Shown: positions 28,419 through 37,472, counted from the first letter of the stretch. The stretch is 64,000 nt of DNA from Segatella copri (GCF_949820605.1 NZ_CATKVU010000006.1:2154501-2218500), one strand, 5' to 3'. The notes: generated by a model not told the origin, from the letters alone. Program-made: numbers and translations.

Positions 28419-28454
28419 AAAGTTACTGCAAAATGAGCGAAAAACAAAATAAAT
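28419..28454. repeat. 36-bp direct repeat, copy 2
   Basis: Second copy of the 36-bp repeat, ending just before the -33 box of the DUF1599 promoter. One extra base in the flank breaks the minus-strand -7 match, so it is probably not an active cca promoter. Confidence 0.9.
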
Positions 28455-28455
28455 A

Positions 28456-28487
28456 TTTGGCTATTTCACAATAAATGCGTAAATTTG
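28456..28487 (+). promoter_or_regulatory. Promoter of the DUF1599-tpiA-folE-xth cluster
   Basis: TTTG at 28456-28459 and TAAATTTG at 28480-28487 are separated by 20 bp. Transcription should begin near 28493, after the upstream ATG at 28475, which rules out that start. Confidence 0.75.
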
Positions 28488-28507
28488 CACCGAATTTCGA
28501 AATTATT

Positions 28508-29056
28508 ATGGCAGATTTATTGAAAACAGAACAGCAGTTTAAGGATGTCATGAGTGAATGCAGGACATTATTTGAGAAGAAGCTTCATGATTATGGAGCC
28601 TCTTGGAGAATCTTGCGCCCTTCTTCTCTGACAGACCAGCTCTATATCAAGGCGAAGCGCATCCGCTCGCTCGAAATCAAGAAAGAATCTTTGGTTGGCG
28701 AAGGTATCCGGCCGGAATTCATCGCCCTTATCAATTATGGTATCATAGGACTCATCCAGCTCGAAAAGCCTTTCGTGGATGAGGTGGATATGACACCCGA
28801 AGAGGCTATGAAACTATACGACCTCCATGCAAAGGAGGCACTGGAACTGATGCTCAGGAAGAACCATGACTATGATGAAGCATGGCGCTCGATGAGAGTC
28901 AGCAGTTATACAGACTTCATCCTGACCAAGATTCAGCGCGTAAAGGAAATTGAAGACATCGCAGGCGCTACCCTCGTTTCTGAAGGTATTGATGCCAACT
29001 ATATGGACATCATCAACTATGCCGTCTTCGGTGCCATCAAAATGAGCGAGAAGTAA
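28508..29056 (+). CDS. DUF1599 domain protein
   Basis: The start at 28508 (MADLLKTEQQF) is chosen because the promoter -7 box ends at 28487; an in-frame ATG at 28475 precedes the transcript. The resulting 182 residues contain two related halves: CRTLFEKKLHDYGASWRILRPSSLTDQLYIKAKRIRSLE and LELMLRKNHDYDEAWRSMRVSSYTDFILTKIQRVKEIE. This internal duplication is the hallmark of DUF1599. The biochemical role is unknown; the conserved Asp, His and Trp residues in the two halves suggest a nucleotide- or metal-binding fold. It is followed after 9 bp by the BT_3928-like frame. Confidence 0.85.
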   Translation: MADLLKTEQQFKDVMSECRTLFEKKLHDYGASWRILRPSSLTDQLYIKAKRIRSLEIKKESLVGEGIRPEFIALINYGIIGLIQLEKPFVDEVDMTPEEAMKLYDLHAKEALELMLRKNHDYDEAWRSMRVSSYTDFILTKIQRVKEIEDIAGATLVSEGIDANYMDIINYAVFGAIKMSEK

Positions 29057-29065
29057 AAATATAAA

Positions 29066-31159
29066 ATGATGAAGAATAAGGCAACTCACATATTAACAAA
29101 GATAGCGGTCAATATCGGGCGACTGCTGATGGCAATAACCTTCATTTTCTCAGGATTTGTGAAGGGAATTGACCCATTAGGCACGCAATACAAGATAACC
29201 GACTATCTGGAGGCGCTGCACATCGACTGGATGTTCCCCGACTGGAGCACCCTGGTGATGTCGGTATTACTAGCCACTGCAGAGTTTGCCATCGGTATCT
29301 TCCTCCTCTTCGCCATCCGACGGAGACTGATGAGCAAGATCACCCTTGCCGTGATGAGCGTGATGACGCTGATTACCCTGTGGATTGTCATCGCAGACCC
29401 AGTAAAGGATTGCGGATGCTTCGGCGATGCCGTAGTGCTCACCAATATGGAGACATTCATCAAGAACATCATCCTCCTGATATTCGCCGTCCTGCTTTGG
29501 AGAAAGCCGCTGGAGATGCAGAGACTCATCTCGAGACAGACCCAGTGGGTGGTGATCAACTACACCTTCCTCTTCTCCATCGTGATGAGTATCTGGAGTC
29601 TGTGGTATCTTCCGCAATTCGACTTCCGTCCTTATCATATAGGTGTCAACATCGCCAAGGGCATGGAGATACCGAAAGGAGCCAAGCAACCCAAGTTTGA
29701 TACCACCTTCATCCTGGAGAAGAACGGAGAGCGGAAGGAGTTTACAATAGACAACTATCCCGACTCTACCTGGACCTTCATCGACAGCAAGACGATTCAG
29801 ACCGAAGAAGGTTACGTACCTCCAATACACGACTTCAGCATAGCTGATGCCAAAACGGGAGAAGACATTACCCAGGAAGTAATTCACGATAAAGGCTACA
29901 CCTTCCTCCTGGTTTCGCCACATCTGGAATTTGCCGATGACAGCAACTTCGGCAATATCGATGAGATTTACGAATATGCCAACGACCATGGCTACCGTTT
30001 TCTCTGCCTCACGGCAAGTACGGAGAAAGCCATCAAGCACTGGCAGGACATAACAGGAGCGGAATATCCCTTCTATGTCACAGACGAGACTACGCTGAAG
30101 ACGGTAATCCGCAGCAACCCAGGTCTTCTTCTGCTGAAGAACGGAACCATCATCCAGAAATGGAGCCACAACGATTTGCCTGACATGGCAGAAATCGGCG
30201 ACAAGCCACTGGAGAAGACCGAGATAGGCAAGATGCCGGAAGTAAGTGCCGCCAAGAAGATAGCCGGCATCATCTCCTGGTTCATCATTCCACTGGTACT
30301 CCTCACCATTGCCGACCGGCTCTGGGCTTGGGGCGCCTGGATCAGAAAGAAAGAGAATTCGAACAGAATATTATCAACTTTTAAAAAGAAAAGAAAAATG
30401 AGAAAGAAAATTGTAGCAGGTAACTGGAAAATGAACATGAACCTGCAGGACGGTGTTGCTCTCGCTAAGGAGATCAACGAGGCATTAGTAGCAGACAAGC
30501 CAAACTGTGACGTAATCATCTGTACTCCATTCATCCACTTGGCTTCTGTAGCTCAGGTTTTGGATTCAAAGGTAGTAGGTCTCGGTGCTGAGAACTGCGC
30601 TGACAAGGCTAAGGGTGCTTTCACAGGTGAGGTTTCAGCTGAGATGGTAAAGAGCACAGGTGCTCAGTATGTTATCCTCGGTCACTCAGAGCGTCGTCAG
30701 TACTATGGCGAGACAGCTGAGATTCTGAAGGAGAAGGTAGAGTTGGCTTTGGCTAACGGTTTGAAGGTTATCTTCTGCTGCGGTGAGACTCTCGAGGAGC
30801 GTGAGGCTGAGAAGCAGAACGAGGTAGTAAAGGCTGAGTTGGAAGGTTCAGTATTCCACTTGAGCGCTGACGCTTGGAAGAACATCATCCTCGCTTACGA
30901 GCCAATCTGGGCTATCGGTACAGGTAAGACTGCTACTTCTGACCAGGCTGAAGAGATGTTGGCATACATCCGCTCTATCGTAGCAGAGAAGTATGGCAAC
31001 GAGGCTGCTGAGGATACATCAATCCTCTACGGTGGCAGCTGCAAGGCTAGCAACGCACCTGAGCTCTTCGCTAAGCCAAACATCGACGGTGGTTTGATCG
31101 GTGGTGCTTCTTTGAAGGCTGCTGACTTCAAGGGTATCATCGACGCTTGGAAGAAGTAA
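29066..31159 (+). CDS. BT_3928-like DoxX/MauE membrane protein in frame with triosephosphate isomerase
   Basis: One uninterrupted frame of 697 residues joins two proteins that are normally separate. Residues 1-444 form a BT_3928-type protein: four or five membrane helices of DoxX/MauE type with the motif DCGCFGDA near 115, a periplasmic thioredoxin-like region (about 200-395), and a last helix ([18 protein letters not shown]). Residues 445-697 are a complete TpiA. The junction is Lys-rich (TFKKKRKM). No stop codon lies between them. Either this is a true fusion, with TIM attached to the membrane, or TpiA starts independently at 30398. Codon use changes sharply at the junction to the highly expressed type, favouring independent initiation. 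Confidence 0.75.
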   Translation: MMKNKATHILTKIAVNIGRLLMAITFIFSGFVKGIDPLGTQYKITDYLEALHIDWMFPDWSTLVMSVLLATAEFAIGIFLLFAIRRRLMSKITLAVMSVMTLITLWIVIADPVKDCGCFGDAVVLTNMETFIKNIILLIFAVLLWRKPLEMQRLISRQTQWVVINYTFLFSIVMSIWSLWYLPQFDFRPYHIGVNIAKGMEIPKGAKQPKFDTTFILEKNGERKEFTIDNYPDSTWTFIDSKTIQTEEGYVPPIHDFSIADAKTGEDITQEVIHDKGYTFLLVSPHLEFADDSNFGNIDEIYEYANDHGYRFLCLTASTEKAIKHWQDITGAEYPFYVTDETTLKTVIRSNPGLLLLKNGTIIQKWSHNDLPDMAEIGDKPLEKTEIGKMPEVSAAKKIAGIISWFIIPLVLLTIADRLWAWGAWIRKKENSNRILSTFKKKRKMRKKIVAGNWKMNMNLQDGVALAKEINEALVADKPNCDVIICTPFIHLASVAQVLDSKVVGLGAENCADKAKGAFTGEVSAEMVKSTGAQYVILGHSERRQYYGETAEILKEKVELALANGLKVIFCCGETLEEREAEKQNEVVKAELEGSVFHLSADAWKNIILAYEPIWAIGTGKTATSDQAEEMLAYIRSIVAEKYGNEAAEDTSILYGGSCKASNAPELFAKPNIDGGLIGGASLKAADFKGIIDAWKK
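30398..31159 (+). CDS. tpiA: Triosephosphate isomerase (internal start of the longer frame)
   Basis: The 253-residue unit begins [13 protein letters not shown] and is full length for TIM. It has the catalytic Lys in NWKMN, the catalytic His in VILGHSERR, the catalytic Glu in [14 protein letters not shown], and the phosphate-binding YGGSCK and GGLIGGASL. It interconverts dihydroxyacetone phosphate and glyceraldehyde-3-phosphate in glycolysis. The ATG is preceded by an A-rich stretch (AAAAGAAAAGAAAA) of the kind that supports strong initiation in Bacteroidota. Codons gct, ggt, gag and aac dominate from here on, unlike the upstream part. It has the same frame and stop as the 29066 entry. Confidence 0.85.
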   Translation: MRKKIVAGNWKMNMNLQDGVALAKEINEALVADKPNCDVIICTPFIHLASVAQVLDSKVVGLGAENCADKAKGAFTGEVSAEMVKSTGAQYVILGHSERRQYYGETAEILKEKVELALANGLKVIFCCGETLEEREAEKQNEVVKAELEGSVFHLSADAWKNIILAYEPIWAIGTGKTATSDQAEEMLAYIRSIVAEKYGNEAAEDTSILYGGSCKASNAPELFAKPNIDGGLIGGASLKAADFKGIIDAWKK

Positions 31160-31183
31160 TCTCATAAGGATATTACATTTCCC

Positions 31184-31217
31184 GAAGGGATGCCTTCTTC
31201 GTGAAGCGCATCCCTTC
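31184..31217 (+). terminator. Hairpin after tpiA
   Basis: GAAGGGATGC and GCGCATCCCTTC form a stem around CTTCTTCGTGAA, followed by ATTCTTCATT. It probably ends or attenuates the tpiA transcript before the SPOR gene. Confidence 0.6.
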
Positions 31218-31304
31218 ATTCTTCATTACACCTTATTATATATAGAGATCCAAGAATAAGGTGCTGTTTTAAAACAAGATGACAAAAAAATAAAAGGAAT
31301 AGTC

Positions 31305-31952
31305 ATGAAACAATTCGTCACATTATTGATTATGATCCTCTGCTCAACATTCACAGCTAATGCGCAGAACTACCTGGACCATCTCAAACAGAAGGAACCG
31401 GGAAAGGGTGTTGTAACCGTGAACCAAAGTAAGGCGATTGATGAACTGGTAAACGGCAAACAAGTGATTCCACAAGACGACAAGACTAAGACTACCCCAC
31501 AGAAAAAAGAAAAAGAGCCTGAAACTCAGCGCAAGCAGGGGCCTGATTCCCTGAAGAAGACTGAGCCACAGCATCATGAGGCAAACCGAGAGAATGCCCA
31601 CGTGAACAATGCCCAAAAGGCAGAGAACAAAAACGAAGAAACAGAGACACCTGTAGTGGATATGCGCAAGAAAGTGATGCGCAAAAGCTATAAGGTTACA
31701 GGATATAGAGTACAGGCTTTCGCTGGCGGCAATTCGCGTAACGACCGCCTGAAAGCAGAACAGACTGGCAATCAGCTGAAAGTTCATTTCCCTGAACAGC
31801 CGGTTTATGTTCATTTCTACTCTCCAAGATGGATTTGCCGAATGGGCAACTTCCGCAGCTTAGCTGAAGCCCAGAAGATGCTCGCCAAGGTTCGTTCCCT
31901 GGGATACAGACAGGCATGCCTAGTAAAGGGACAGATTACGGTACAGTACTAA
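31305..31952 (+). CDS. SPOR domain secreted protein
   Basis: The 215-residue protein has a signal peptide (MKQFVTLLIMILCSTFTANAQ), a long charged, low-complexity linker (about residues 45-125, rich in Lys, Glu, Gln and Asn), and a C-terminal SPOR domain (YRVQAFAGGNSRNDRLKAEQ...WICRMGNFRSLAEAQKMLAKVRSLGYRQA). SPOR domains bind peptidoglycan stripped of stem peptides, often at the division site. The gene lies between tpiA and folE, as in other Bacteroidales clusters. Partners are unknown. Confidence 0.9.
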   Translation: MKQFVTLLIMILCSTFTANAQNYLDHLKQKEPGKGVVTVNQSKAIDELVNGKQVIPQDDKTKTTPQKKEKEPETQRKQGPDSLKKTEPQHHEANRENAHVNNAQKAENKNEETETPVVDMRKKVMRKSYKVTGYRVQAFAGGNSRNDRLKAEQTGNQLKVHFPEQPVYVHFYSPRWICRMGNFRSLAEAQKMLAKVRSLGYRQACLVKGQITVQY

Positions 31953-32020
31953 AGTGAAGAGTGAATAGTGAAGAAACAACGTTCGGCGGCCGAAGGGAAA
32001 GCCAATTCAACAGCCTTACT

Positions 32021-32055
32021 ATTCATAAAGTTCAAAATTCAAAGTTCAAAGTAAA
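32021..32055. repeat. Short-period repeat before folE
   Basis: TTCAAAATTCAAAGTTCAAA (7-8 bp period) preceded by ATTCATAAAG, ending 7 bp before the folE ATG. A closely related block lies at 37047-37085. Confidence 0.8.
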
Positions 32056-32061
32056 TAAGAT

Positions 32062-32655
32062 ATGAATCCAGAAACAGAATTTCGCGAGGGATTGGATGAA
32101 CTCGCAGAACACTATACTGAAGTATTAAAGCTCTTGGGAGAAGACCCTGAACGTGAAGGACTTGTAAAAACGCCGATGCGAGTAGCCAAGGCTATGCAGA
32201 TACTGACTCGCGGCTATACACAGGATGCACACAAGGTATTGACCGATGCCCTCTTCGAAGAGAAATACAACCAGATGGTCATCGTGAAAGATATTGATTT
32301 CTTCTCGATGTGCGAGCACCACATGCTTCCTTTCTATGGCAAGGTGCATGTAGCTTATATCCCGAACGGAAAGATTACCGGTCTGAGCAAGATTGCCCGT
32401 GTGGTTGATATCTACAGCCATCGTCTCCAGGTACAGGAGCGTCTTACCCAGCAGATTAAAGACTGCATTCAGGAAACATTGAATCCTCAGGGTGTGATGG
32501 TTGTGATAGAAGCCAAGCACATGTGCATGCAGATGCGAGGTGTAGAGAAACAGAATTCCATAACCACCACCAGCGACTACAGCGGAGTCTTCAATTCACT
32601 GAACACCCGCCAGGAGTTTATGAGTCTGCTGAGAGGAGAAACGAAGAGAATTTAA
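32062..32655 (+). CDS. folE: GTP cyclohydrolase I, type FolE
   Basis: The 197-residue protein has the FolE landmarks. Zinc ligands are in [22 protein letters not shown] and in [11 protein letters not shown], and the family motifs [26 protein letters not shown] and [10 protein letters not shown] are present. The enzyme converts GTP to dihydroneopterin triphosphate, the first step toward folate. folK for the same pathway lies at 15.2 kb. It follows the SPOR gene by 109 bp, a gap that holds a short-period repeat, and precedes xth by 23 bp. Confidence 0.97.
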   Translation: MNPETEFREGLDELAEHYTEVLKLLGEDPEREGLVKTPMRVAKAMQILTRGYTQDAHKVLTDALFEEKYNQMVIVKDIDFFSMCEHHMLPFYGKVHVAYIPNGKITGLSKIARVVDIYSHRLQVQERLTQQIKDCIQETLNPQGVMVVIEAKHMCMQMRGVEKQNSITTTSDYSGVFNSLNTRQEFMSLLRGETKRI

Positions 32656-32678
32656 TTTTTTCAACATTATTACAAAAG

Positions 32679-33431
32679 ATGAAGTTTATATCCTGGAACG
32701 TAAATGGCCTGCGCGCTTGCGTAGGCAAGGACTTCGAGAACCAGTTTAAGGAACTCGATGCCGACTTCTTCTGCCTGCAGGAAACAAAGATGCAGGAGGG
32801 ACAGCTCGACCTTCAGTTTGAGGGCTACGAGAGTTATTGGAACTACGCTGAGAAAAAAGGATACTCTGGTACAGCCATTTATACCAAGCACAAGCCATTA
32901 AACGTAAGTTATGGCATGGGCGTAGAGGAACATGATCATGAAGGCAGAATCATCACGCTGGAATATGACCAGTTCTATCTCGTTACCTGCTACACCCCAA
33001 ATTCTCAGACAGAGCTCAAGCGCCTGGATTATCGCATGACCTGGGAAGACGATTTCCGCAAGTTTCTGAAATCTCTTGATGCCAAGAAACCAGTCGTCAT
33101 CTGCGGCGATCTGAATGTAGCACACGAAGAGATAGATATCAAGAATCCGAAGACCAACCGTCGAAATGCCGGTTTCACCGATGAGGAGCGCGAAAAGATG
33201 ACCGTTCTTCTGAATGATGGCTTCACCGACAGCTTCCGTTATCTCCATCCTGATGAGGTAACCTATTCGTGGTGGTCATACCGGTTCAAGGGGCGCGAGA
33301 AGAATGCCGGTTGGCGTATCGACTACTTCCTTGTCTCCGACCGTATCAAGGAACAGATTACAGAAGCTAAAATTCATACTGAAATCATGGGCAGCGATCA
33401 TTGTCCGGTAGAAGTAGACTTAACGTTCTAA
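32679..33431 (+). CDS. xth: Exodeoxyribonuclease III (AP endonuclease)
   Basis: The frame is open from 32523 within folE, but the family N-terminus MKFISWNVNGLRA begins at the ATG at 32679, giving 250 residues. It shows the exonuclease-endonuclease-phosphatase motifs: DFFCLQETKMQ with the metal-binding Glu, YSGTAIYTKHKP, VICGDLNVAHEEID, AGWRIDYFLVSD and the terminal MGSDHCPVEVDL. It cuts at abasic sites in base excision repair and degrades DNA from 3' ends. It is the last gene of the plus-strand cluster before a strong terminator. Confidence 0.96.
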   Translation: MKFISWNVNGLRACVGKDFENQFKELDADFFCLQETKMQEGQLDLQFEGYESYWNYAEKKGYSGTAIYTKHKPLNVSYGMGVEEHDHEGRIITLEYDQFYLVTCYTPNSQTELKRLDYRMTWEDDFRKFLKSLDAKKPVVICGDLNVAHEEIDIKNPKTNRRNAGFTDEEREKMTVLLNDGFTDSFRYLHPDEVTYSWWSYRFKGREKNAGWRIDYFLVSDRIKEQITEAKIHTEIMGSDHCPVEVDLTF

Positions 33432-33466
33432 TCCTATCTTTCAGCCAACATCAATAAGAATAATCA

Positions 33467-33510
33467 GAAGAGGGTGTGTCATAAGTTTATGATTCACCCT
33501 CTTCTTGTTG
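33467..33510 (+). terminator. Terminator of the xth transcript
   Basis: GAAGAGGGTG and CACCCTCTTC pair, with an inner stem TCATAA/TTATGA, followed by TTGTTGTT. Confidence 0.85.
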
Positions 33511-33528
33511 TTGGTAAATATAGGTCAT

Positions 33529-33567
33529 AAAAAAAGGGGATGCACCTTCCTCACGGAAGCCATCCCC
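33529..33567 (-). terminator. Terminator of the YwqK-like gene
   Basis: On the minus strand GGGGATG...CATCCCC with an inner CTTCC/GGAAG stem is followed by seven T. It ends the convergent minus-strand transcript. Confidence 0.85.
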
Positions 33568-33662
33568 ATATTGGTCATATCAACATAAAATTTTAATTTA
33601 TATAAGAGAGATTTTTTTCTAATTCAATGAAGTAACATAACTACACAGTTGCTTATTTCTGA

Positions 33663-34169
33663 TTACATGAACTGCTTCAACTCAGAGAGTTTTCTCTTCT
33701 CAGAAGAACCGTCCTTGTAAGTTACCATGAAGTAATCGTGAACAGACTTGCCATTTTTGAACTGAACGACAGCTACACCGCCTTCACGGAGCTGGAGTGT
33801 GAAGTAGCCTTCGCGCTTACCATTGATATACTTGCCATGCCACTTCTCCTTACCATTCTTATAATAGGTAGTAACCTCACCATTAAAGATAGTATTGCGA
33901 TCGTTGCCGAGGTCGATAAAACTATAACCACCTTCAGCACGGAGATTACCATTCATATAGAAGTCCTGGAAAACGTCCTTCTTGTTAAGACCAGAACCAG
34001 TAGTCATCAGCAGTCTGTAATAACTAGCCTGATCTGCACTGGTTACATTGCTCATATTTTCTGCATAGAAAATAGTGTCAGCTACAACTGTTGCATTCTC
34101 TACGTGCTTACGACCGAAAGCTGCTATGGTCATCAAAGCCATCAATGAGAATAATATCATTCGTTTCAT
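33663..34169 (-). CDS. Secreted YwqK/MORN-like repeat protein
   Basis: The 168-residue protein has a signal peptide (MKRMILFSLMALMTIAAFG). Short repeats of the MORN/YwqK type follow: FYMNGNLRAEGGYSFID, GEVTTYYKNGKEKWHGKYINGKREG, and VAVVQFKNGKSVHDYFMVTY. Such repeats are widespread in Bacteroidota periplasmic or secreted proteins; no activity is established. It is monocistronic, with a -7 box upstream and a terminator downstream. I infer an envelope location; the function is unknown. Confidence 0.7.
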   Translation of the reverse strand: MKRMILFSLMALMTIAAFGRKHVENATVVADTIFYAENMSNVTSADQASYYRLLMTTGSGLNKKDVFQDFYMNGNLRAEGGYSFIDLGNDRNTIFNGEVTTYYKNGKEKWHGKYINGKREGYFTLQLREGGVAVVQFKNGKSVHDYFMVTYKDGSSEKRKLSELKQFM

Positions 34170-34222
34170 ATCGTTTATTTTTAGGATGTTATTGTAATTG
34201 TCTTTGTTTCTTTTTTCTGGTG

Positions 34223-34230
34223 CAAAGATA
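34223..34230 (-). promoter_or_regulatory. -7 element for the YwqK-like gene
   Basis: The complement reads TATCTTTG, a full match to the -7 consensus, 53 bp upstream of the ATG. No clear -33 box. Confidence 0.55.
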
Positions 34231-34514
34231 CAACGATTTCCGAAAAGTTCATAATTCCTTAACGCTATTTTATCTTATTTTTTGAGCAAGTAATACTTTT
34301 TGATTTTGGACGTACGCAGTCTTACAATTTGCAATTTCATAGCCTAAAATTTTGCATATTGCACGAAGACATACCTTACAAAACGCTATTTTCATGGAGT
34401 CAAGTTTACAAAATGTAACTGAATTGACATACATCAAGAAGATAAAAGCACAAGTTTTTTGGCATTTCGAGAAACTTTTTCAGAATATTTCTCGCCTATC
34501 TTCTTTTATTTTTG
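34231..34514. other. Intergenic region without a recognisable gene
   Basis: This AT-rich part of the 382-bp divergent gap contains only a short ORF without recognisable features. The flanking -7 elements for the two divergent genes are listed separately. I see no RNA gene or strong hairpin. Confidence 0.5.
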
Positions 34515-34522
34515 TATTTTTG
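34515..34522 (+). promoter_or_regulatory. -7 element for the metalloproteinase gene
   Basis: TATTTTTG followed by CACG matches TAnnTTTG, 29 bp before the ATG. No TTTG lies at the normal -33 distance. Confidence 0.5.
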
Positions 34523-34551
34523 CACGAAAATATATAATATAAGGTACGCGC

Positions 34552-35739
34552 ATGAGAAAAATTCTTTATTTCATGATCGCCCTCACCGTCCTCAGCTTTG
34601 CATCATGCAAGGATACCGAAGGCTCTATCGGCGACCCTATCATATCCCACGGACAAGACCGTGACACAGATACCATTACGGGCGATGATTATGTTTATCA
34701 TCTGCCTGTCATCTTCCATGTCTTCTACAGTAACACCACGCAATACATCGAATATACCCGCCTCAAGGAGATTCTCTCCAATGTGAACGAACTTTATCAG
34801 GGTGATGTATACAACTATCAGATGGATACCATCCCGAGCGAGAACCTGCATATCCTGTTCGAACTGGCTGAGAAGAATGAGAGCGGCAAGAGACTCAGCA
34901 CACCGGGTGTAGAATATATCAAGGTTTCAGAATCAGAGTTCGACTGCGAGAGTTTCATGAAGGACAAGAAGTATGTACAGTACTGCTGGGACCAGAACAA
35001 CTACATCAATGTGATGGTATATGCCTTCAAGAAGACCGATGAGAACAGCACCACGCTGGGCATCAGTCATCTGCCTTATCAGGTTGGCGGCTATCCACAG
35101 ATTGAAGGTTTGAGCAATGGCAAGAACTATCCGTTGAGCAAACCGGGCAAATTTCCATATTGCGTTTCGCTTAATTCTATCTATGTGGGAAGGGATAAAG
35201 AAGGAACCCGGTATACAGAAGACAAGTATAACAGGAAATATAAATCCAACACAGCGGATCCGAATGCTACACTGGCTCACGAATTGGGTCATTATCTGGG
35301 TCTCTTCCACAGTTTCTCAGAAAAGACCGTGAAAGACAAATCTGAGGCTGCCGATGATGATGACGACTCTGACTATTGCGATGATACGCCTAGCTACAAC
35401 CGAATAGCATACGGCAAATGGGTGAGACTAGCCATAAAGAAGGATTCTCTCACCTTGAGAGATGTGGCCAAACGCACCAACAGCAAGGGTGAAGAATGGC
35501 AGTCAGACAATCTGATGGACTACTTCTACTGTTACAGCATGCGTTTCACCCCAGAACAGGCAAACCGCATCCGCCAGGTTCTGTATTATTCGCCCCTGAT
35601 ACCGGGTCCGAAGAAGATTCGTCCAAGAACCCGTGCATGGGATGAGATGCCGGAAACAGAAGATGACCTCCCTATCCGATATGCCAAGGAAAAGGCTGTC
35701 AGCATCAAGGACATCCGGATACTGAAGGCTGAGAAATAG
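34552..35739 (+). CDS. Zinc-dependent metalloproteinase lipoprotein (BF0631-like metzincin)
   Basis: The 395-residue protein has a lipoprotein signal (MRKILYFMIALTVLSFASC, Cys19). The catalytic zinc motif is HELGHYLGLFH (HExxHxxGxxH) near residue 244, with a downstream Met-turn in NLMDYFYCYSMRFTPEQANRI, which marks a metzincin of the M43/pappalysin type. The Asp-rich stretch after the active site (EAADDDDDSDYCDDTP) may bind calcium. It matches the Bacteroidales family of zinc metalloproteinase lipoproteins named after BF0631. It is probably anchored to the outer membrane; substrates are unknown. It has its own promoter and is followed after 41 bp by aroA. Confidence 0.85.
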   Translation: MRKILYFMIALTVLSFASCKDTEGSIGDPIISHGQDRDTDTITGDDYVYHLPVIFHVFYSNTTQYIEYTRLKEILSNVNELYQGDVYNYQMDTIPSENLHILFELAEKNESGKRLSTPGVEYIKVSESEFDCESFMKDKKYVQYCWDQNNYINVMVYAFKKTDENSTTLGISHLPYQVGGYPQIEGLSNGKNYPLSKPGKFPYCVSLNSIYVGRDKEGTRYTEDKYNRKYKSNTADPNATLAHELGHYLGLFHSFSEKTVKDKSEAADDDDDSDYCDDTPSYNRIAYGKWVRLAIKKDSLTLRDVAKRTNSKGEEWQSDNLMDYFYCYSMRFTPEQANRIRQVLYYSPLIPGPKKIRPRTRAWDEMPETEDDLPIRYAKEKAVSIKDIRILKAEK

Positions 35740-35780
35740 CAAAACTAGAAGAGTATTAAAAAAATAGAAACAAGAAGAAA

Positions 35781-37025
35781 ATGAAATATACAATCAAGGC
35801 TCCACGCCAACTCAATGCAAGTATCAACTTGCCAGCTTCCAAGAGTATCAGCAACCGTGCATTGGTAATCAATGCCATGGCGGGATGCAAGTTGCAGCCA
35901 CACAACCTGAGCGATTGCGATGATACAGAAGTCATCATTGCAGCACTGCGCGATATGCCTGATGTCATCAACATCAAGGCTGCCGGTACCGCCATGCGCT
36001 TTATGACCGCCTATCTTTCTGCTACACTGGGCGAGCATACCATCACAGGTACCGAACGCATGCAGAACCGCCCTATTGCTATCCTGGTAGATGCCCTGCG
36101 TTACCTCGGAGCTGATATACAGTATGAAAAGAAAGAGGGTTATCCTCCACTCCACATCGTTGGTAAGCCATTGGAAGGCGGACATCTCGAAGTGGTGGGA
36201 AACATCAGTTCGCAGTATATCTCGGCACTGCTGATGATTGGTCCTATCCTGAAAAACGGTCTTGAACTGAAGTTGACGGGCGAGATTGCATCCCATCCTT
36301 ACATCGACCTTACGCTGTGGACGATGCAGAACTTCGGAGCCAGTGCCGAATGGACCGATGTAAATACCATCACCGTAAAGCCACAACCTTACAGCTGCGT
36401 AGCCGACTACACCATCGAGAATGACTGGAGCGCTTCTTCTTACTGGTATGAAATGATGGCGCTGAACGGAAACCCTGATTCTGAGGTAAAACTCGAAGGC
36501 TTGTTCGACAATTCTAAGCAGGGCGATTCTGTCGTGAAATACATCTTCAGTCTGTTGGGCGTGAAATCAGAATTTGAGAACCACGATGTTCTTTCTCCTA
36601 TCAAGTTGAGAGTCCAGCGCTGTCCCTTGTCTCGTTTCGACTACGATTTCAGCGGTTCTCCAGACCTAGCACAGACCATCGTTGTAGCCTGCTGTGCCCT
36701 GGGCGTAAAGTTTAAGTTCACCGGTCTTGCCAGTCTCAAGATCAAGGAGACCGACCGCATCGAGGCATTGAAGAAGGAACTGAAGAAGGTGGGTTACGTG
36801 ATTTATGCCGAGAACGACAACACGCTGATTTGGGATGGCGAGACCTGCGAGCCTAGTTTCGAGCCTATCGACACCTACGAGGATCATCGCATGGCACTTG
36901 CCTTCGCCCCTCTTGCCTTCAAGTTTCCTCAGATTGAAATCAACAATCCTGAGGTGGTGAGCAAATCCTATCCTCATTATTGGGAAGACCTCAAAAAGGT
37001 GGGATTTGAAATAAGTGAAGAGTGA
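35781..37025 (+). CDS. aroA: 3-phosphoshikimate 1-carboxyvinyltransferase (EPSP synthase)
   Basis: The 414-residue protein has the two-domain EPSP synthase fold. It shows LPASKSISNRALVINAM near residue 15 (shikimate-3-phosphate binding), AAGTAMRFMTAYLSATLGEHTITGTERMQNRPI near residue 70, KIKETDRIEALKKEL near residue 320, and the C-terminal DHRMALAFAPLAFK. The glycine-rich loop reads AGTAMR. It joins PEP to shikimate-3-phosphate in aromatic amino acid synthesis. Its last codons and stop lie at the beginning of a dispersed repeat that continues to the next gene. Confidence 0.95.
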   Translation: MKYTIKAPRQLNASINLPASKSISNRALVINAMAGCKLQPHNLSDCDDTEVIIAALRDMPDVINIKAAGTAMRFMTAYLSATLGEHTITGTERMQNRPIAILVDALRYLGADIQYEKKEGYPPLHIVGKPLEGGHLEVVGNISSQYISALLMIGPILKNGLELKLTGEIASHPYIDLTLWTMQNFGASAEWTDVNTITVKPQPYSCVADYTIENDWSASSYWYEMMALNGNPDSEVKLEGLFDNSKQGDSVVKYIFSLLGVKSEFENHDVLSPIKLRVQRCPLSRFDYDFSGSPDLAQTIVVACCALGVKFKFTGLASLKIKETDRIEALKKELKKVGYVIYAENDNTLIWDGETCEPSFEPIDTYEDHRMALAFAPLAFKFPQIEINNPEVVSKSYPHYWEDLKKVGFEISEE

Positions 37026-37046
37026 AGAATTCAACAGCCTTTGCTA

Positions 37047-37085
37047 ATCATAAAGTTCAAAGTTCAATATTCAAAGTTCAAAGTA
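37047..37085. repeat. Short-period repeat before the Cys-rich membrane protein
   Basis: ATCATAAAGTTCAAAGTTCA continues with ATATTCAAAGTTCAAAGTAA, ending 1 bp before the ATG at 37087. It is nearly the same block as before folE and as in the DUF3987 gene (45194-45249). Confidence 0.85.
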
Positions 37086-37086
37086 A

Positions 37087-37470
37087 ATGTTGTACCTGAT
37101 TTTGGCCCTGGTGGTCCTAGGCTTGATAAGCGCCATTTTCGGCATCATCTCTCATCGCAAGGGGGAGGACGAAGAACCGCTGCAGGAAGGAGTTTCGTGC
37201 AATACCTGCAACGGAGAGAACTCCAAATGCGAACAGGAATGCATGATGGAAGCCGCCACCAAGGAAATAGAATACTACGATGACGAGGAACTCGACCGGT
37301 TTGCAGGAAGAGCTGCCGACGACTATACCGATGATGAGGTAGAGGAATTCTCGGAAGTGCTCTATACGATGCAGCCAAACGAAGTGGCGGGATGGAACCG
37401 AAGTCTGATACTGAGAGGTATCAACCTGCCCAACCAGATTAAGGACGAAGTCATCAGTTTTTTAAGTTAA
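37087..37470 (+). CDS. Small membrane-anchored Cys-cluster protein, unknown function
   Basis: The 127-residue protein has one N-terminal membrane helix (LYLILALVVLGLISAIFGII), a Cys cluster C38-x2-C41-x6-C48-x3-C52 (SCNTCNGENSKCEQEC), and an acidic, helical C-terminal part (YYDDEELDRFAGRAADDYTDDEVEEF). I do not know the family name. The Cys spacing could bind a metal or an Fe-S cluster, and the next gene is a metal ABC permease, but this is inference only. The region between aroA and this gene holds a dispersed repeat and no other gene. Confidence 0.75.
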   Translation: MLYLILALVVLGLISAIFGIISHRKGEDEEPLQEGVSCNTCNGENSKCEQECMMEAATKEIEYYDDEELDRFAGRAADDYTDDEVEEFSEVLYTMQPNEVAGWNRSLILRGINLPNQIKDEVISFLS

Positions 37471-37472
37471 AC

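Noticed and set aside
28475..28507. Upstream start for the DUF1599 gene
   Set aside because: The -7 element ends at 28487, so this ATG is not in the transcript.
34352..34537. 61-codon frame upstream of the metalloproteinase gene
   Set aside because: It overlaps the -7 element of that gene and has no recognisable features.
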